Below are positions 1 through 10,463 of a stretch of 64,000 nt of DNA, piece after piece. Under the pieces are notes generated by a model. That model did not search any database and was not told the DNA's origin. It worked only from the letters and a program-made list of their open reading frames with translations. The stretch's first letter is position 1; each line of letters opens with the position of its first letter. The position numbers and the translations under genes were made by a program. The stretch is from Rhodoferax sp. (GTDB lineage Bacteria; Pseudomonadota; Gammaproteobacteria; Burkholderiales; Burkholderiaceae_C). The stretch is taken from positions 62,001 through 126,000 of the forward strand of contig JARLJH010000063.1 in NCBI GenBank assembly GCA_031291305.1, given 5' to 3'.

Positions 1-810
1 CTTAGAGAAGGTCGCCTTGTAAGCATCCAAACTACGGTAGAACTGGGCGAATTGCGGGTCACGGCCAAAGGCCTCGGTATAGGTGCGAGCGGCTTCAGCA
101 TCACCTTCACCCTTGATTTTCTGGGCATCACGGTAAGCATTGGCCACCGTCACCTCACGCTGGCGGTCAGCATCAGCGCGGATTTTTTCACCTTCGGCGG
201 CTCCGGTGGAGCGCAATTCATTGGCAACGCGCTTGCGTTCGGCCTCCATACGTCGATACACCGACTCGGTGATAGCGTCCACATAGTCAACGCGGGTAAT
301 GCGTACATCCACCACATCAATACCCCAAGGTTTGGCACCACGCACCTGGCTGAGCACTTCGTTTTTGACGTCTTCCATCAAGGTTTCACGCTTGGCCGAC
401 AGCAGCTCCTGAACCGTGCGCTTGTTGATCTCTTCCTGGAAGGCATTACGTACCACCCGATTCAGCTGACTGGCGCCCGCTGCCTCATTGGTGCCGACAT
501 TACGGATGTACTCGGTAGGCTCGGAAATACGCCAGCGCACATACCAGTCAATCACCACACGTTGCTTTTCAGCAGTCAACACCGGCTCGTTGTCAACACT
601 GTCGAGCGTGAGCAGTCGCTTGTCGATGTATGACACATTTTGGAATGGCGGCGGTAACTTGAAGTTCAACCCAGGCTCGACGATAACTTCCTTGATTTGT
701 CCTAGCGCGAAAACGACACCAAACTGACGTTGATCGACCACAAACAAGGTGGAATTGGCCAATAGCAGCAATAGCAAGACGGTAGAGAAAATAAAACCTA
801 AGCGATTCAT
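1..810 (-). CDS. hflC: HflC, SPFH-domain modulator of FtsH protease (3' end cut by window)
   Basis: HflC pairs with HflK in a membrane complex that surrounds FtsH and tempers its proteolysis. The 270 visible codons begin MNRLGFIFSTV, followed by a hydrophobic anchor (about residues 5-22) and an SPFH/band-7 domain with the family string VVDQRQFGVVFALGQI. The frame is open to base 1, so the C-terminus lies outside the window; the family is usually near 300 residues. The start is ATG at 810, ten bases after the hflK stop. The Shine-Dalgarno AGGAG overlaps that stop codon (TAGGAG), which points to translational coupling with hflK. The identification rests on the sequence and on the hfq-hflX-hflK-hflC order. 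Confidence 0.93.
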   Translation of the reverse strand, partial: MNRLGFIFSTVLLLLLLANSTLFVVDQRQFGVVFALGQIKEVIVEPGLNFKLPPPFQNVSYIDKRLLTLDSVDNEPVLTAEKQRVVIDWYVRWRISEPTEYIRNVGTNEAAGASQLNRVVRNAFQEEINKRTVQELLSAKRETLMEDVKNEVLSQVRGAKPWGIDVVDVRITRVDYVDAITESVYRRMEAERKRVANELRSTGAAEGEKIRADADRQREVTVANAYRDAQKIKGEGDAEAARTYTEAFGRDPQFAQFYRSLDAYKATFSK

Positions 811-820
811 CTGGGAGCTC

Positions 821-2221
821 CTAGCGGGTTTCGCGCGTACGTGAACGGGCAGCGTCTCGGCTGCGGGCATCAACGGCGTTTGCTAAAGCATCCGTCACTG
901 GAGGGCTGGAAGCTTGTATCGGTGCTGTCGTCACACTTGGCGCTTCCTGCGCCACCTGACTGGTCATCTGCATGATCTTGTCAAGCGGCAAGTAAAGCAA
1001 GTTGGAGCCCTGTTTAGAGTCCACCATGACTTTGGTCACACTGCTGTAAATTTGCTGCATGGCATCGATATACATGCGGTCACGCGTGACTTGTGGTGCT
1101 TTCTGGTATTCGGTCAGAACGGATTTGAAACGCTGCGAATCACCTTGTGCCTGAGCCACGATGCGTGCTTTGTAGGCGTCAGCTTCTTCTTTCAGGCGCG
1201 ATGCGGCACCCACGGCGCGAGGAATCACGTCGTTAGCATAAGCTTGGGCCTCGTTCTTGGCACGTTCGCGTTCTTGACCGGCTTTAAGCACGTCGTCAAA
1301 GGCTGCCTGGACTTGTTCAGGGGGGCGAACACCGCCTTGTTGCAAGTTGATACCCACCACCTCAATGCCGACTTTGTAACGATCCAGAATTTTCTGCATC
1401 AACACCCGCACCCTGGGCGCGATCTGATCGCGCTCGTCAGACAAAGCGCTGTCCATACGCATCTTGCCGACAACTTCACGTACCGCCGTCTCGGCGGCCT
1501 GAACCACGGCGTCGGTCGGATTTCTGCTTTCAAACAAAAAGGCACGTGCGTCACTGAGCCGGTATTGCACGGCAAACTTGATTTCAACGATATTTTCGTC
1601 TTCGGTCAGCATGGCTGATTCACGCAGTCCGGTTGCCTTGATGATTACGTCGCGCCCCACATCCACCGAGCGAATCTGCGTAACAAAAACCAGTTCGTGG
1701 CGTTGAATGGGGTACGGTAGACGCCAATTAAAACCGGCCCCTACTGTTGAGTGGTACTTGCCAAATTGTGTGATGACGGCCTGCTGACCCTCTTGCACGA
1801 TGAAGAAACCGGTACCCAACCAGATCAACACGGCTACACCGGCTATCAAACTCGCACCAATACCAGCCGTTTTCATGTCAGGTTGAAAACCGCCAGGCCC
1901 ACCATTGCCACCACCTGAGTTGCCCCCGCCGGAGCCTCTCTCAGAAGGTTTGGCATTGCCAAACAGACCACCAAGCTTGCGATTGAAGTCACGCCACAAC
2001 TCATCAAGATCAGGAGGGCCCTGGTTGACTGAACCCCGAGATGGGCGATCCTCACTCCTTGGTGACTCGGAGTCCTGGGACTGAGGTCGCTGCTCATCAC
2101 CTGCTTTGCCCTCCGACGGTTTGTCATCACTACGCCCCCATCGCGGATCGTTGAGGTTGAGCATTCCCTGAAGGCGTCGCGGCAAAAGCGCCGAGCTAAA
2201 AGTAGGTAGTTGAAGTTTCAT
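821..2221 (-). CDS. hflK: HflK, SPFH-domain modulator of FtsH protease
   Basis: HflK is the partner of HflC in the periplasm-facing complex that controls FtsH. The 466-residue product has a low-complexity cytoplasmic N-terminus rich in Gly, Ser and Pro (about residues 30-110), one membrane segment (about 122-145, GASLIAGVAVLIWLGTGFFI) and then the SPFH domain beginning near VQEGQQAVITQFGKY. The start is uncertain. ATG 2221 has an AAGAG-like ribosome site, whereas ATG 2164 (protein starting MLNLNDPRWGRSDD) matches the usual N-terminus of relatives but has poor Shine-Dalgarno spacing. It lies between hflX (39-base gap) and hflC (10-base gap). Confidence 0.93.
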   Translation of the reverse strand: MKLQLPTFSSALLPRRLQGMLNLNDPRWGRSDDKPSEGKAGDEQRPQSQDSESPRSEDRPSRGSVNQGPPDLDELWRDFNRKLGGLFGNAKPSERGSGGGNSGGGNGGPGGFQPDMKTAGIGASLIAGVAVLIWLGTGFFIVQEGQQAVITQFGKYHSTVGAGFNWRLPYPIQRHELVFVTQIRSVDVGRDVIIKATGLRESAMLTEDENIVEIKFAVQYRLSDARAFLFESRNPTDAVVQAAETAVREVVGKMRMDSALSDERDQIAPRVRVLMQKILDRYKVGIEVVGINLQQGGVRPPEQVQAAFDDVLKAGQERERAKNEAQAYANDVIPRAVGAASRLKEEADAYKARIVAQAQGDSQRFKSVLTEYQKAPQVTRDRMYIDAMQQIYSSVTKVMVDSKQGSNLLYLPLDKIMQMTSQVAQEAPSVTTAPIQASSPPVTDALANAVDARSRDAARSRTRETR

Positions 2222-2260
2222 CGCATCAGCTCTTGTCTAATAGGGGTCGATTGTGCCGAA

Positions 2261-3475
2261 TCAGACGGCGGCCTCATGATCTGGAGGGAAATCCAGAGTG
2301 CCTGTGGCAGGGCATCTGGCGAGAACGGCTTCAGCGAGCAGTTGACGCAAACCAACCACTCCTTCACCGTCTTGTGCACTCAGAAAAATTCTGGGGGTTT
2401 GTATTCCACCAAGTTCATAGCTATCCCTCAGCAATAGCGGGCGGTGATCAGGCGCCACTGCATCCAGCTTATTGAAGACAAGAATCTGCGGGATGTCGTT
2501 CGCGCCAATCTCTTTGAGCACACGTTGCACTTCGGCGATCTGGTTGACATGGTCGTCGCTGGAAAAATCAACCACATGCAATAGCAGATCCGCATCCACA
2601 GCTTCCTGCAGCGTGGCTTGAAAGGCATCAATCAGTCCATGTGGCAAATCTCGAATGAAACCAACGGTATCAGACAAGGAAATCATGCGACCAATGTCAC
2701 CCAGATACAACTGGCGCGTGGTGGTGTCGAGTGTGGCAAACAATTGGTCTGCGGCATAGGCACGTGCTTTCACCAGGGCGTTGAACAATGTAGATTTGCC
2801 AGCATTGGTATAACCAACCAGTGAAATGTTGAATGCTTCGCGCCGATCACGCTGACGGCGCTGGGTGGCTCTTTGCCTCTTGACTTTGGCAAGACGTTCC
2901 TTGATGCGTTTGATGTTGTCTCCAATCATCCGGCGATCCAGTTCAATCTGGGTTTCGCCCGGCCCACCCCGCATTCCGATACCCCCACTCTGTCGCTCCA
3001 GATGTGACCAACGCCGCACCAGTCGGGTGCTCAGGTATTGCAAACGCGCCAACTCAACTTGCAATTTGCCCTCGTGACTGCGGGCACGTTGGCTGAAAAT
3101 TTCAAGAATCAACAAGGTGCGATCATTGACGGGCAGTTCAAGATGCCGTTCAAGATTGCGTTGCTGCGCCGGACTGAGACTTTGGTCAAACAGAATTTCC
3201 TGCGCACCCAGCTGAGTCGCCAGCAATTTGATTTCGTCCGCCTTGCCGCTACCAATGAACAAGGCTGCATCAGGCGCACGACGTTTACACGTCACCCTCG
3301 CCACGGGATTTAGCCCCGCAGTTTGGGCTAGCAATCCAAGCTCTTGGAGTTCTACATCAAAGTGGGGAAGACCAAAGTCAACGCCCACCAAAATGGTGGG
3401 TGCCCTATTGAATTCAGGCTGTGGCAGGCTGATCACCCTCAGTGGCTGAGAAATTGACCGCACGTCCTGGGACAA
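2261..3475 (-). CDS. hflX: HflX, ribosome-associated GTPase
   Basis: HflX is a GTPase of the Obg-HflX superfamily that binds the 50S subunit and splits stalled or hibernating ribosomes. The product has the N-terminal HflX domain with the glycine-rich segment [19 protein letters not shown], then a G domain with Walker [10 protein letters not shown], the [13 protein letters not shown] switch region and NKLD. At 404 residues it is of normal length. The open frame starts with TTG at 3475, which overlaps hfq by 62 bases. A GTG at 3436 (protein starting [13 protein letters not shown]) gives a more usual overlap and may be the true start. It belongs to the hfq-hflX-hflK-hflC operon. Confidence 0.94.
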   Translation of the reverse strand: MSQDVRSISQPLRVISLPQPEFNRAPTILVGVDFGLPHFDVELQELGLLAQTAGLNPVARVTCKRRAPDAALFIGSGKADEIKLLATQLGAQEILFDQSLSPAQQRNLERHLELPVNDRTLLILEIFSQRARSHEGKLQVELARLQYLSTRLVRRWSHLERQSGGIGMRGGPGETQIELDRRMIGDNIKRIKERLAKVKRQRATQRRQRDRREAFNISLVGYTNAGKSTLFNALVKARAYAADQLFATLDTTTRQLYLGDIGRMISLSDTVGFIRDLPHGLIDAFQATLQEAVDADLLLHVVDFSSDDHVNQIAEVQRVLKEIGANDIPQILVFNKLDAVAPDHRPLLLRDSYELGGIQTPRIFLSAQDGEGVVGLRQLLAEAVLARCPATGTLDFPPDHEAAV

Positions 3476-3662
3476 TGGTCGAAATGGCGTGCTTATAGAC
3501 CATCTGGGTCACTGTATTACGCAGTAGGACCACATACTGATCGAATGACTCGATCTGACCTTGAAGCTTGATTCCGTTGACCAGATAAATGGATACAGGC
3601 ACATGTTCTCGACGCAAAGTGTTGAGAAACGGGTCTTGTAGCAGTTGGCCTTTGTTATTCAC
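3414..3662 (-). CDS. hfq: Hfq, RNA chaperone
   Basis: Hfq is an Sm-like hexamer that helps small RNAs pair with mRNAs. The 82-residue product carries Sm1 ([10 protein letters not shown] to [20 protein letters not shown]) and Sm2 ([13 protein letters not shown]). The conserved YKHA motif and Q8-type contacts of the proximal RNA-binding face are present. The C-terminal tail after GRAVNF is short, as is common in betaproteobacteria. The start is GTG at 3662, supported by GGAGAA five bases upstream. The 119-base gap to der should hold the hfq promoter, but I could not assign one. The 3' end overlaps hflX. Confidence 0.97.
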   Translation of the reverse strand: MNNKGQLLQDPFLNTLRREHVPVSIYLVNGIKLQGQIESFDQYVVLLRNTVTQMVYKHAISTIVPGRAVNFSATEGDQPATA

Positions 3663-3781
3663 GATATTCTCCGTGTTCGGATAATTAAAGAAGAGAGCAC
3701 GATAACACAGGCCAGCGCCGCAATTTCTTCAGGACACACAAAACCACAATAAATTTGCCGTTTGTGTTATTGACACTTCAT

Positions 3782-5119
3782 TCAGTCAGTCTTGTCAGCG
3801 AAGGGATTAGCCGACGTTTTCAGTTCAATGCGCAAAGGCGTTCCGACGAGGTCAAAGGCCTGGCGGAAACGTCCCTCCAAGAAGCGCTTGTAAGCGTCTG
3901 TCACATGTTCCAGCGAGTTACCGTGGATCACGATGACAGGCGGATTCATACCACCCTGGTGAGCGTAGCGAAGCTTGGGACGGTACATGCCCGCGCGTTT
4001 TGGACTTTGAAATTGCACCGATTCCAATAGTAAACGAGTTAGTACTGGTGTGGACATCTTGCAATTGGCGGCCTTATGCGCCTGAATGATGGAAGCCCAC
4101 AGCGGCCCTAATCCCTGGCGTTTTTGGGCAGAGATCAAATGCATGTTAGCAAACTTCAGAAAGCCCAGTCGCGTCTCTATGGATCGTTTCACCAACTCAC
4201 GCTGGTACTCATCCACAGCATCCCACTTGTTCACTGCCAGCACAACGGCGCGGCCATTTTCAAGAATATAGCCCGCAATATGCGCATCCTGATCAGTCAC
4301 ACCCTGGGTGGCATCTATCAATAACAAGACAACATTCGCAGATTCAATCGCCTGCAATGTTTTAACCACCGAAAATTTTTCAATCGCCTCGAACACCTTG
4401 CCACGGCGGCGCAATCCAGCGGTGTCAATCAACTCGAATTTTTGACCTTCACGCTCAAACGGAACTGAAATCGCATCGCGGGTCGTGCCAGGCAAATCAA
4501 AGGCGACCAGACGCTCTTCTCCCAACCACACATTAATCAGTGTCGACTTGCCGACATTGGGGCGACCTGCAACAGCGAGTTTGATCACGCCCGGAACTGC
4601 TTCTTCTTCGTCAGTAGAGTCCCCAAGATTCAAGGGCTTCAACGTCAGATCCAGTAGTGAGCGAATCCCCTGTCCATGGGCCGCTGAAACAGGCAACACT
4701 TCGCCCAAGCCCAACTCGTAAAACTCGACGAGCTGTACGCCTTCAAGCATACCTTCGGCCTTATTTGCGACCAGTAGACAAGGCTTTCCCAAGCGCCTCA
4801 GGTACTTGGCGATGTCGTGATCCTGCGCAGAAACACCTCCACGCGCATCGACAACAAAGATAACCGCATCAGCTTCCGCTACCGCCTGACGGGTTTGTTT
4901 GGCCATCTCCTTGTAGATACCGGTGGTGGCATCCGGCTCAAAGCCACCGGTATCGATGACGATGAACTCCTGCTTTCCATGCTTGCCATTGCCGTAGTGA
5001 CGGTCACGCGTCAAACCAGCATAGTCAGCCACGATCGCATCGCGCGACTTGGTCAGCCGGTTGAATAGCGTTGATTTACCCACATTGGGGCGCCCCACCA
5101 GGGCCAATACGGGCTTCAT
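3782..5119 (-). CDS. der: Der (EngA), double-domain ribosome biogenesis GTPase
   Basis: Der is a tandem GTPase required for 50S subunit maturation. Both G domains show the identical Walker [10 protein letters not shown] (near residues 9 and 190 of the 445-residue form), each with a DTxG switch (IDTGGF, IDTAGL) and NKxE/NKWD specificity motifs. A KH-like C-terminal domain follows. The open frame extends to 5176, but ATG 5119 ([17 protein letters not shown]) is the family start. It is preceded by an AGAAAGA ribosome site and lies just downstream of the bamB stop, so I use it. The bamB-der neighbourhood is conserved in beta- and gammaproteobacteria. Confidence 0.96.
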   Translation of the reverse strand: MKPVLALVGRPNVGKSTLFNRLTKSRDAIVADYAGLTRDRHYGNGKHGKQEFIVIDTGGFEPDATTGIYKEMAKQTRQAVAEADAVIFVVDARGGVSAQDHDIAKYLRRLGKPCLLVANKAEGMLEGVQLVEFYELGLGEVLPVSAAHGQGIRSLLDLTLKPLNLGDSTDEEEAVPGVIKLAVAGRPNVGKSTLINVWLGEERLVAFDLPGTTRDAISVPFEREGQKFELIDTAGLRRRGKVFEAIEKFSVVKTLQAIESANVVLLLIDATQGVTDQDAHIAGYILENGRAVVLAVNKWDAVDEYQRELVKRSIETRLGFLKFANMHLISAQKRQGLGPLWASIIQAHKAANCKMSTPVLTRLLLESVQFQSPKRAGMYRPKLRYAHQGGMNPPVIVIHGNSLEHVTDAYKRFLEGRFRQAFDLVGTPLRIELKTSANPFADKTD

Positions 5120-5144
5120 GTCGATCTTTCTGCCAATAGTGACG

Positions 5145-6284
5145 TCATTCAGGCTGGAAACCGAAAACGCCGCCATTGTGGGTTACAGCGACAAGGGTGG
5201 TTCCGGCAACCACCGGAGCAGCGGCGATGGAAGAACCATCGGTCGATACACGTGTCAGCGGCGTTCCGTCGATCCGCGACACAAAATGAAGCAAGCCCGT
5301 ACCATCGCCCACAACCACGGATCGACCCAATACTAAAGGTGCACTCAATTGCCGATAGCGCAGGCGGTCAGAGGTCCAAACAGCCTCACCATCAATCAAT
5401 CTCCAGGCCATTAATTTTCCGTCGCCTTCTACACCATAAACCTGCTTATCATCCCCACCTAAACCGACAGCGCCAGATGCCGAATGCTTCCAGATGACAT
5501 TTCCCCTCTCGGTATTGACACAACCTACAGCCGCTTGAAATGCCCGCACACAGACTACCTCGGCTTCGCGGCTGACACCAGCCACCAGATCCACCAAACG
5601 TTCGATGTCATTTGTACCGCGCGGAGTGGCAACCGGTGCATCCCACATCACATTGCCGTTGAGTGGATTGAGTCCCACCAATCTTCCGGTCAATCCAACA
5701 ACCAACGTGTTCTTCACCGGTAAGAGCACGCCAGCTTGACGCAAGACCAAGGCCTCACCTGGGCGCTGATTGGACCAAAGCTTTTTGCCTGTTCGGGCAT
5801 CATATGCGGACACAACACGGTCTGCACCCAGCACAAATACGCGCTCACCTGCCACCAAAGGTGCGGTAAATACCTGGCTTGGCAGGCGCGAACGCCACAA
5901 CTCATGGCTACCCTCGATCGTCACCAACTGGTTGTCGCGTGTTACAACCGCAGCGTAGTGTCCGTCACTTCCCACCCCTGCAGCAATCCGCGCCCCCACA
6001 TTGATGTGCCATAGCACCGCGCCCGTGCGCGCATCAAGTGAGGTGATGACGCCATCCGAGCCAGCCAATGTCACAGCAGTATCTGTTGTGACAACATTCA
6101 AAGGAAAATCAACCTTGCCAATCTGGCTTGTCCAAGCAGTTCTAACCCCCAGCAGTGCAGGGTTAGGGCCTAGTTCTGCGGGTAGTGGCGCTTTGCTCCC
6201 GCTGGCACACCCGCCGAGCAACCCCATGGATAGTGCAATCAGTCCAGTTTGAATGAGTCGATTCACGGCAAAAGCAATCGTCAT
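5145..6284 (-). CDS. bamB: BamB, outer-membrane assembly lipoprotein
   Basis: BamB is a beta-propeller lipoprotein of the BAM complex that folds outer-membrane proteins. The 379-residue product has a lipoprotein signal with lipobox LGGC near residue 26, then repeated PQQ-like blades such as [33 protein letters not shown] and [16 protein letters not shown]. It lies three bases downstream of the yfgM-like gene and 25 bases upstream of der, so these genes are probably co-transcribed. The ATG at 6284 gives a complete signal peptide. Confidence 0.95.
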   Translation of the reverse strand: MTIAFAVNRLIQTGLIALSMGLLGGCASGSKAPLPAELGPNPALLGVRTAWTSQIGKVDFPLNVVTTDTAVTLAGSDGVITSLDARTGAVLWHINVGARIAAGVGSDGHYAAVVTRDNQLVTIEGSHELWRSRLPSQVFTAPLVAGERVFVLGADRVVSAYDARTGKKLWSNQRPGEALVLRQAGVLLPVKNTLVVGLTGRLVGLNPLNGNVMWDAPVATPRGTNDIERLVDLVAGVSREAEVVCVRAFQAAVGCVNTERGNVIWKHSASGAVGLGGDDKQVYGVEGDGKLMAWRLIDGEAVWTSDRLRYRQLSAPLVLGRSVVVGDGTGLLHFVSRIDGTPLTRVSTDGSSIAAAPVVAGTTLVAVTHNGGVFGFQPE

Positions 6285-6287
6285 GGA

Positions 6288-6965
6288 TTATTTTCCTTGC
6301 GCAGTGTCCGTTGGAGCACTAGTTGTTACGTTCACGCCCAACGCACTGAGCTTGACTTCGACCAGGCGCCGGTAATTGGTAAGTGGTTCGAATAATTGAT
6401 ATGCTTTCTGATATTCCTCAATCGCCTTTAGCTTGTCATCCTGCAACGCGAAGATATCTCCTTTTCGATCAGCGGCCAAAGCTTCAAACCCAGCTGGAAA
6501 AACGCCGTTCAACTGGTTCAATGCCCCTGTATAGTCTTTCGCGTCCATTAGTAGACCAGCTAGTCTGAGTTTTGCAACAGACTGGTACCCAACATCAGAA
6601 GACTTTTCAGCCACCCAGGTGAGTGCCGCTTTGGCTGCATCGGCTTTTCCTCCCGATGCATATTGCTTGGCCACCAGCAGCCCCGATTGTTGCGCATAGG
6701 CTGTAGCGGCAAAGCGCTCCTTCATGTCCGAAAATACCCGATCAATTTTGGTGGCATCACCAGACTGGATAGAACGTTCGACTTCATCAAACAATGCCGC
6801 AGCTTGGTTAGCCTGACTACGCTGCCAATAGTTGTAAAAATTCCAGCTTGCAAAGCCCGCCAAGACCACAATCAAGGCCCAAGTGATGGCGTTGCCGTAT
6901 GTACTCCAGAAATGCTTGATCTGGTCAAGCTGTTCCTGTTCTTCAAGATCCAATTGATTTGCCAT
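6288..6965 (-). CDS. YfgM-like membrane-anchored TPR protein
   Basis: The product resembles YfgM, an inner-membrane protein with a periplasmic tetratricopeptide region that works with PpiD and the Sec translocon in Escherichia coli. The 225-residue form has a charged N-terminus rich in Glu and Gln (MANQLDLEEQEQLDQIKHFW), one transmembrane segment (ITWALIVVLAGFASWNFYNYW) and helical TPR-like repeats to the C-terminus. The open frame reaches 7007, but that start would overlap the end of hisS; ATG 6965 gives a clean 11-base gap. The hisS-yfgM-bamB-der order strongly supports the assignment, although sequence identity in this family is usually low. Confidence 0.85.
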   Translation of the reverse strand: MANQLDLEEQEQLDQIKHFWSTYGNAITWALIVVLAGFASWNFYNYWQRSQANQAAALFDEVERSIQSGDATKIDRVFSDMKERFAATAYAQQSGLLVAKQYASGGKADAAKAALTWVAEKSSDVGYQSVAKLRLAGLLMDAKDYTGALNQLNGVFPAGFEALAADRKGDIFALQDDKLKAIEEYQKAYQLFEPLTNYRRLVEVKLSALGVNVTTSAPTDTAQGK

Positions 6966-6976
6966 GAGGTAGTTCG

Positions 6977-8290
6977 CTAAATGTTTGATTGTAGGGTTGG
7001 TGCCCAAGCAGCCAGACTGGCCAGAGGACGGGTAACTTGTGGAGCAGAGATGTCGCGCAACGGCTTGATAGTGACGTTTCCCGCCAGAATTTCATCATGC
7101 CCAAATATCAGTGCGTAGCGCGCGCCACTGTTGTCAGCCCGCTTAAATTGGCTTTTCATGCTTCCCATGCCGTCGACTGAACTGGTGTGCATTTGAACGC
7201 TGACACCAACATTGCGTAAAGATTGCAGCGTTGACAGAACCAGCGGCATCGCCGACACGTCAGTCACAACGGCATAGGCATCCAATAGTGAAGCGTTGAC
7301 AACATGTCCGGCTGTTTTGGCCAATTCCAATACTCTGTCCACGCCCAGCGCCCAGCCCACGGCAGGAGTCGGTTTCCCCCCGAGTTGCTCAAACAAGTAG
7401 TCATAGCGGCCGCCAGCGCAGACGGTGCCTTGCGAACCTAGTCGATCCGTGGTGAATTCAAAGACACTCAGGTTATAGTAATCCATACCACGCACTAGGC
7501 GCGGGTTCACGGTATAGGCTACACCATTGACTTCCAATATCGACCTCAAAGTATTGAAGTGCAAAAGCGATGCTTCACCCAGAAAATCAAGCAGCTTGGG
7601 TGCCTCATTGACGAGGCCTTGCATGAGCGGGTTCTTGGTATCCAAAATACGCAGGGGATTGCTATACAGACGTCTGCGCGCATCCTCATCAAGAGCTTCC
7701 ATATGCTGCTCAAAATAGGCAACTAATGCTTTGCGATGCGCTAATCGCTCTGATGGCTGGCCCAGACTATTGATCTCCAAACGTACATCGGTCAAACCAA
7801 TTTCAGCCCAAAGCGCTGTGGCCATCAAAATCAACTCTGCATCTACCTCGGCACCCGGGAAACCCAAGGCCTCTGCACCAATCTGGTCGAACTGCCGGTA
7901 GCGCCCTTTCTGTGGACGCTCGTGACGAAACATCGGGCCCATGTAATACAGGCGCTTGCCTCCGTCATACAACAAACTATGTTCAAGTGCCGCGCGCACC
8001 ACACCGGCCGTGGCCTCGGGCCGCAGGGTCAGAGGATCGCCATTGAGGCGATCCTCGAAGCAATACATCTCCTTTTCAACAATATCCGTCACCTCGCCTA
8101 AGCCACGCACAAACAGTGGCGTACGCTCAACAATGGGGGTGCGGATGTTGCGGTACGCGAAACGAGCCATCAAGCCTCGCACTTTGGACTCGAACCACTC
8201 AACAGCGGAAGAATCAGGAGGTAACAAGTCATTCATGCCTTTGACGGCAGTCAGCTTGCTCACGGGTAGGGCAGATACTTTGTCAGTCAT
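6977..8290 (-). CDS. hisS: HisS, histidyl-tRNA synthetase
   Basis: This is a class II aminoacyl-tRNA synthetase that charges tRNA-His. Motif 1 is near the N-terminus (GMNDLLPP onward), motif 2 is [15 protein letters not shown], the histidine-specific loops are [15 protein letters not shown] and GGRYDYL, and motif 3 is [17 protein letters not shown]-terminal anticodon-binding domain follows. At 437 residues it has the usual length. I use ATG 8290; a TTG at 8305, overlapping the ispG stop by four bases, is an alternative. Neither start has a clear Shine-Dalgarno sequence, which fits translational coupling to ispG. Confidence 0.95.
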   Translation of the reverse strand: MTDKVSALPVSKLTAVKGMNDLLPPDSSAVEWFESKVRGLMARFAYRNIRTPIVERTPLFVRGLGEVTDIVEKEMYCFEDRLNGDPLTLRPEATAGVVRAALEHSLLYDGGKRLYYMGPMFRHERPQKGRYRQFDQIGAEALGFPGAEVDAELILMATALWAEIGLTDVRLEINSLGQPSERLAHRKALVAYFEQHMEALDEDARRRLYSNPLRILDTKNPLMQGLVNEAPKLLDFLGEASLLHFNTLRSILEVNGVAYTVNPRLVRGMDYYNLSVFEFTTDRLGSQGTVCAGGRYDYLFEQLGGKPTPAVGWALGVDRVLELAKTAGHVVNASLLDAYAVVTDVSAMPLVLSTLQSLRNVGVSVQMHTSSVDGMGSMKSQFKRADNSGARYALIFGHDEILAGNVTIKPLRDISAPQVTRPLASLAAWAPTLQSNI

Positions 8291-8301
8291 GGAGGATTCG
8301 G

Positions 8302-9573
8302 TCAAACTCTGGCATCCACTCGCGTGCCAAAACGTTTTTCAACATAGTCTTCAACAAGGGCCTGAAATTCTTCAGCAATAGCGTCACCACGCAGGGTCAT
8401 GCGCTTTTCTCCATCGATGAACACAGGCGCTGCTGGCGCCTCGCCGGTTCCTGGCAAGCTAATACCTATGTCAGCTTGTTTGCTTTCGCCAGGGCCATTC
8501 ACAATGCATCCCATCACGGCGACCTTCAGTTTTTCTACGCCGGGATACTTGCTGCGCCAGTGTGGCATCTGCGCTCGCAAGAAACCCTCAATACGTTGCG
8601 TCAATTCCTGAAAGGTGGTGCTGGTGGTTCGACCACAACCTGGGCAAGCGGTCACACTCGGCACAAAAGACCGTAACTCAAGGGCCTGCAATATCTCTGC
8701 GGCGATCACCACTTCCTGGGCTCTTGACTCACCGGGTTGTGGCGTTAACGATACCCGAATCGTGTCACCAATCCCCTCTTGCAATAAAACCGACAGAGCG
8801 GCGGCGGACGCAACCGCACCTTTGGTGCCCATGCCAGCCTCAGTCAACCCCAAATGCAGGGCAAAATCACAACGCTTTGAAAGCTCGCGGTAAACGAAAA
8901 TCAGGTCCTGGACCCCACTCACTTTGCAGGACAGGATGATTTGGTTGGAATCCAACCCCAACTCAACTGCCTGCTGGGCGGAATCCAGCGCCGAGGTAAT
9001 CAAGGCCTCATACATCACGTGCTTGGCATCCAAAGGAGTTTCCTGGTGACTATTTTTGTCCATCAGATGAACCAATAAATCCTGATCCAGACTACCCCAG
9101 TTCACGCCAATGCGTACTGCCTTGTTCCAACGCACAGCAGCTTCAATCATCAAACCGAATTGCCGATCACGCTTGTCGCCTTTGCCCACATTGCCTGGGT
9201 TGATCCGATATTTGGACAGGGCTTGAGCGCAATCGGGAAACTCCGTCAACAAACGATGGCCGTTGTAATGAAAATCACCAATCAACGGCACATCAATGCC
9301 CATGCGGTCCAGCTGTTCACGTATGTACGGCACAGCCTGGGCAGCCTCAGGGGTGTTAACGGTCAGACGCACCATTTCAGAGCCAGCCAATGTCAGCTCC
9401 TTAACCTGAATGGCAGTGCCGATCACATCGACCGTGTCAGTGTTGGTCATGGACTGGATCCGCACCGGGGCACCCCCCCCCACTGTGACCACCCGACTAC
9501 CCCAAATCACCTTAGCCTGGCGGGTCTTACTAGACTGCGCATTCGCTTCAGCAATGGGCATGCGTGTATTCAT
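8302..9573 (-). CDS. ispG: IspG, 4-hydroxy-3-methylbut-2-enyl diphosphate synthase
   Basis: IspG is the iron-sulfur enzyme of the penultimate MEP-pathway step, converting the cyclic diphosphate MEcPP to HMBPP for isoprenoid synthesis. The N-terminal TIM-barrel segment has the signature [12 protein letters not shown]. The C-terminal cluster-binding domain contains TACPGCGRT and [10 protein letters not shown], which supply the three cysteines and the glutamate ligand of the [4Fe-4S] cluster. At 423 residues it is the longer form seen in proteobacteria. The ATG at 9573 shares one base with the rodZ stop (TAATG), a sign of coupled translation. Confidence 0.96.
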   Translation of the reverse strand: MNTRMPIAEANAQSSKTRQAKVIWGSRVVTVGGGAPVRIQSMTNTDTVDVIGTAIQVKELTLAGSEMVRLTVNTPEAAQAVPYIREQLDRMGIDVPLIGDFHYNGHRLLTEFPDCAQALSKYRINPGNVGKGDKRDRQFGLMIEAAVRWNKAVRIGVNWGSLDQDLLVHLMDKNSHQETPLDAKHVMYEALITSALDSAQQAVELGLDSNQIILSCKVSGVQDLIFVYRELSKRCDFALHLGLTEAGMGTKGAVASAAALSVLLQEGIGDTIRVSLTPQPGESRAQEVVIAAEILQALELRSFVPSVTACPGCGRTTSTTFQELTQRIEGFLRAQMPHWRSKYPGVEKLKVAVMGCIVNGPGESKQADIGISLPGTGEAPAAPVFIDGEKRMTLRGDAIAEEFQALVEDYVEKRFGTRVDARV

Positions 9574-10463
9574 TACTTCACCTCAAATCGAGCGACATTG
9601 TCGCGGGCCAGAGTGGTCAGATCCATCGGCTTTCCGCGTACGGAAACTGTCACCAAGTCGGCGCGACCAATGGTTACGGAAAGCGGCAGTTGTCCGGAGA
9701 CACGGATGATCTCGCCACTCTGCATTAGCTTACGCAAGCGGGGCTGACCCGCCCCATCGGTAACGTCAACCCATGACTCACCATGACCAATCAACTCAAG
9801 AACGGACGACACGGCAACTGCATTTGGTGTCGCTGCAACAACCGGACTATCCCCAACCTCTTGCTTGCTTGACTGCACCACCGCAGTTGGCGCAGTAACA
9901 GCACTAGCAACATCCGTTGCCCCTGGCAAGACCAGAGGTGGCTGGACATTCTGCACATCCTTCGCCACCACCGACGTCGAGGTATCTTTGGTGACAACAG
10001 ATACGCTTTCCGACAAGGGCTTCTTCGGCCAAGCCAAAATCACGGCGATGGCAACAACCAATAAGAGCACACCAAGACCAATGGGACTGGAAATTTGAGC
10101 CGTCAGACCACGGTGAGACGCTCCAGCACCATCCTTGAAAGTGGTATTCAAGCCCGCTTCGCTGATCTTGAATTGATTGATGTGAGGTTCAGGCAGGCTT
10201 TCCATCACCAATGCAGGATCAATTCTCAGCGCACGGCAAACACTCAGCGCGAGCGAACGGACAAACACCATGTCTGGCAATTCTTCAAAACGACCAGCCT
10301 CCAGAGCTTCCAACTTCTTAACAGGCACCTTCAACGCCACAGCCAAGGCGGCAATATGCAGCCCCTGTGCCTCACGAGCTACCCTTAGCAAAACGCCAGC
10401 CTGCACGGTCCCACCTGAAGTGACCGCATCCATTACATTGCACTCAAGATCATGATCACTCAT
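9573..10463 (-). CDS. rodZ: RodZ-like helix-turn-helix membrane protein
   Basis: The product has the RodZ layout. An Xre-type helix-turn-helix occupies about residues 20-90 ([36 protein letters not shown]). It is followed by one transmembrane segment (about 137-156, [16 protein letters not shown]), a Ser/Thr/Val-rich periplasmic linker and a C-terminal DUF4115-type domain ([22 protein letters not shown]). RodZ links MreB filaments to the cell-wall elongation machinery. ATG 10463 is chosen over the in-frame TTG at 10466 and overlaps the pilW stop by eight bases. The pilW-rodZ-ispG order is conserved. A purely regulatory role cannot be excluded from sequence alone. Confidence 0.85.
   Translation of the reverse strand: MSDHDLECNVMDAVTSGGTVQAGVLLRVAREAQGLHIAALAVALKVPVKKLEALEAGRFEELPDMVFVRSLALSVCRALRIDPALVMESLPEPHINQFKISEAGLNTTFKDGAGASHRGLTAQISSPIGLGVLLLVVAIAVILAWPKKPLSESVSVVTKDTSTSVVAKDVQNVQPPLVLPGATDVASAVTAPTAVVQSSKQEVGDSPVVAATPNAVAVSSVLELIGHGESWVDVTDGAGQPRLRKLMQSGEIIRVSGQLPLSVTIGRADLVTVSVRGKPMDLTTLARDNVARFEVK

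Noticed and set aside
5120-5176. Longer Der start at 5176
   Set aside because: It would overlap bamB by 32 bases and lacks the conserved [17 protein letters not shown] start, which has its own ribosome site at ATG 5119.
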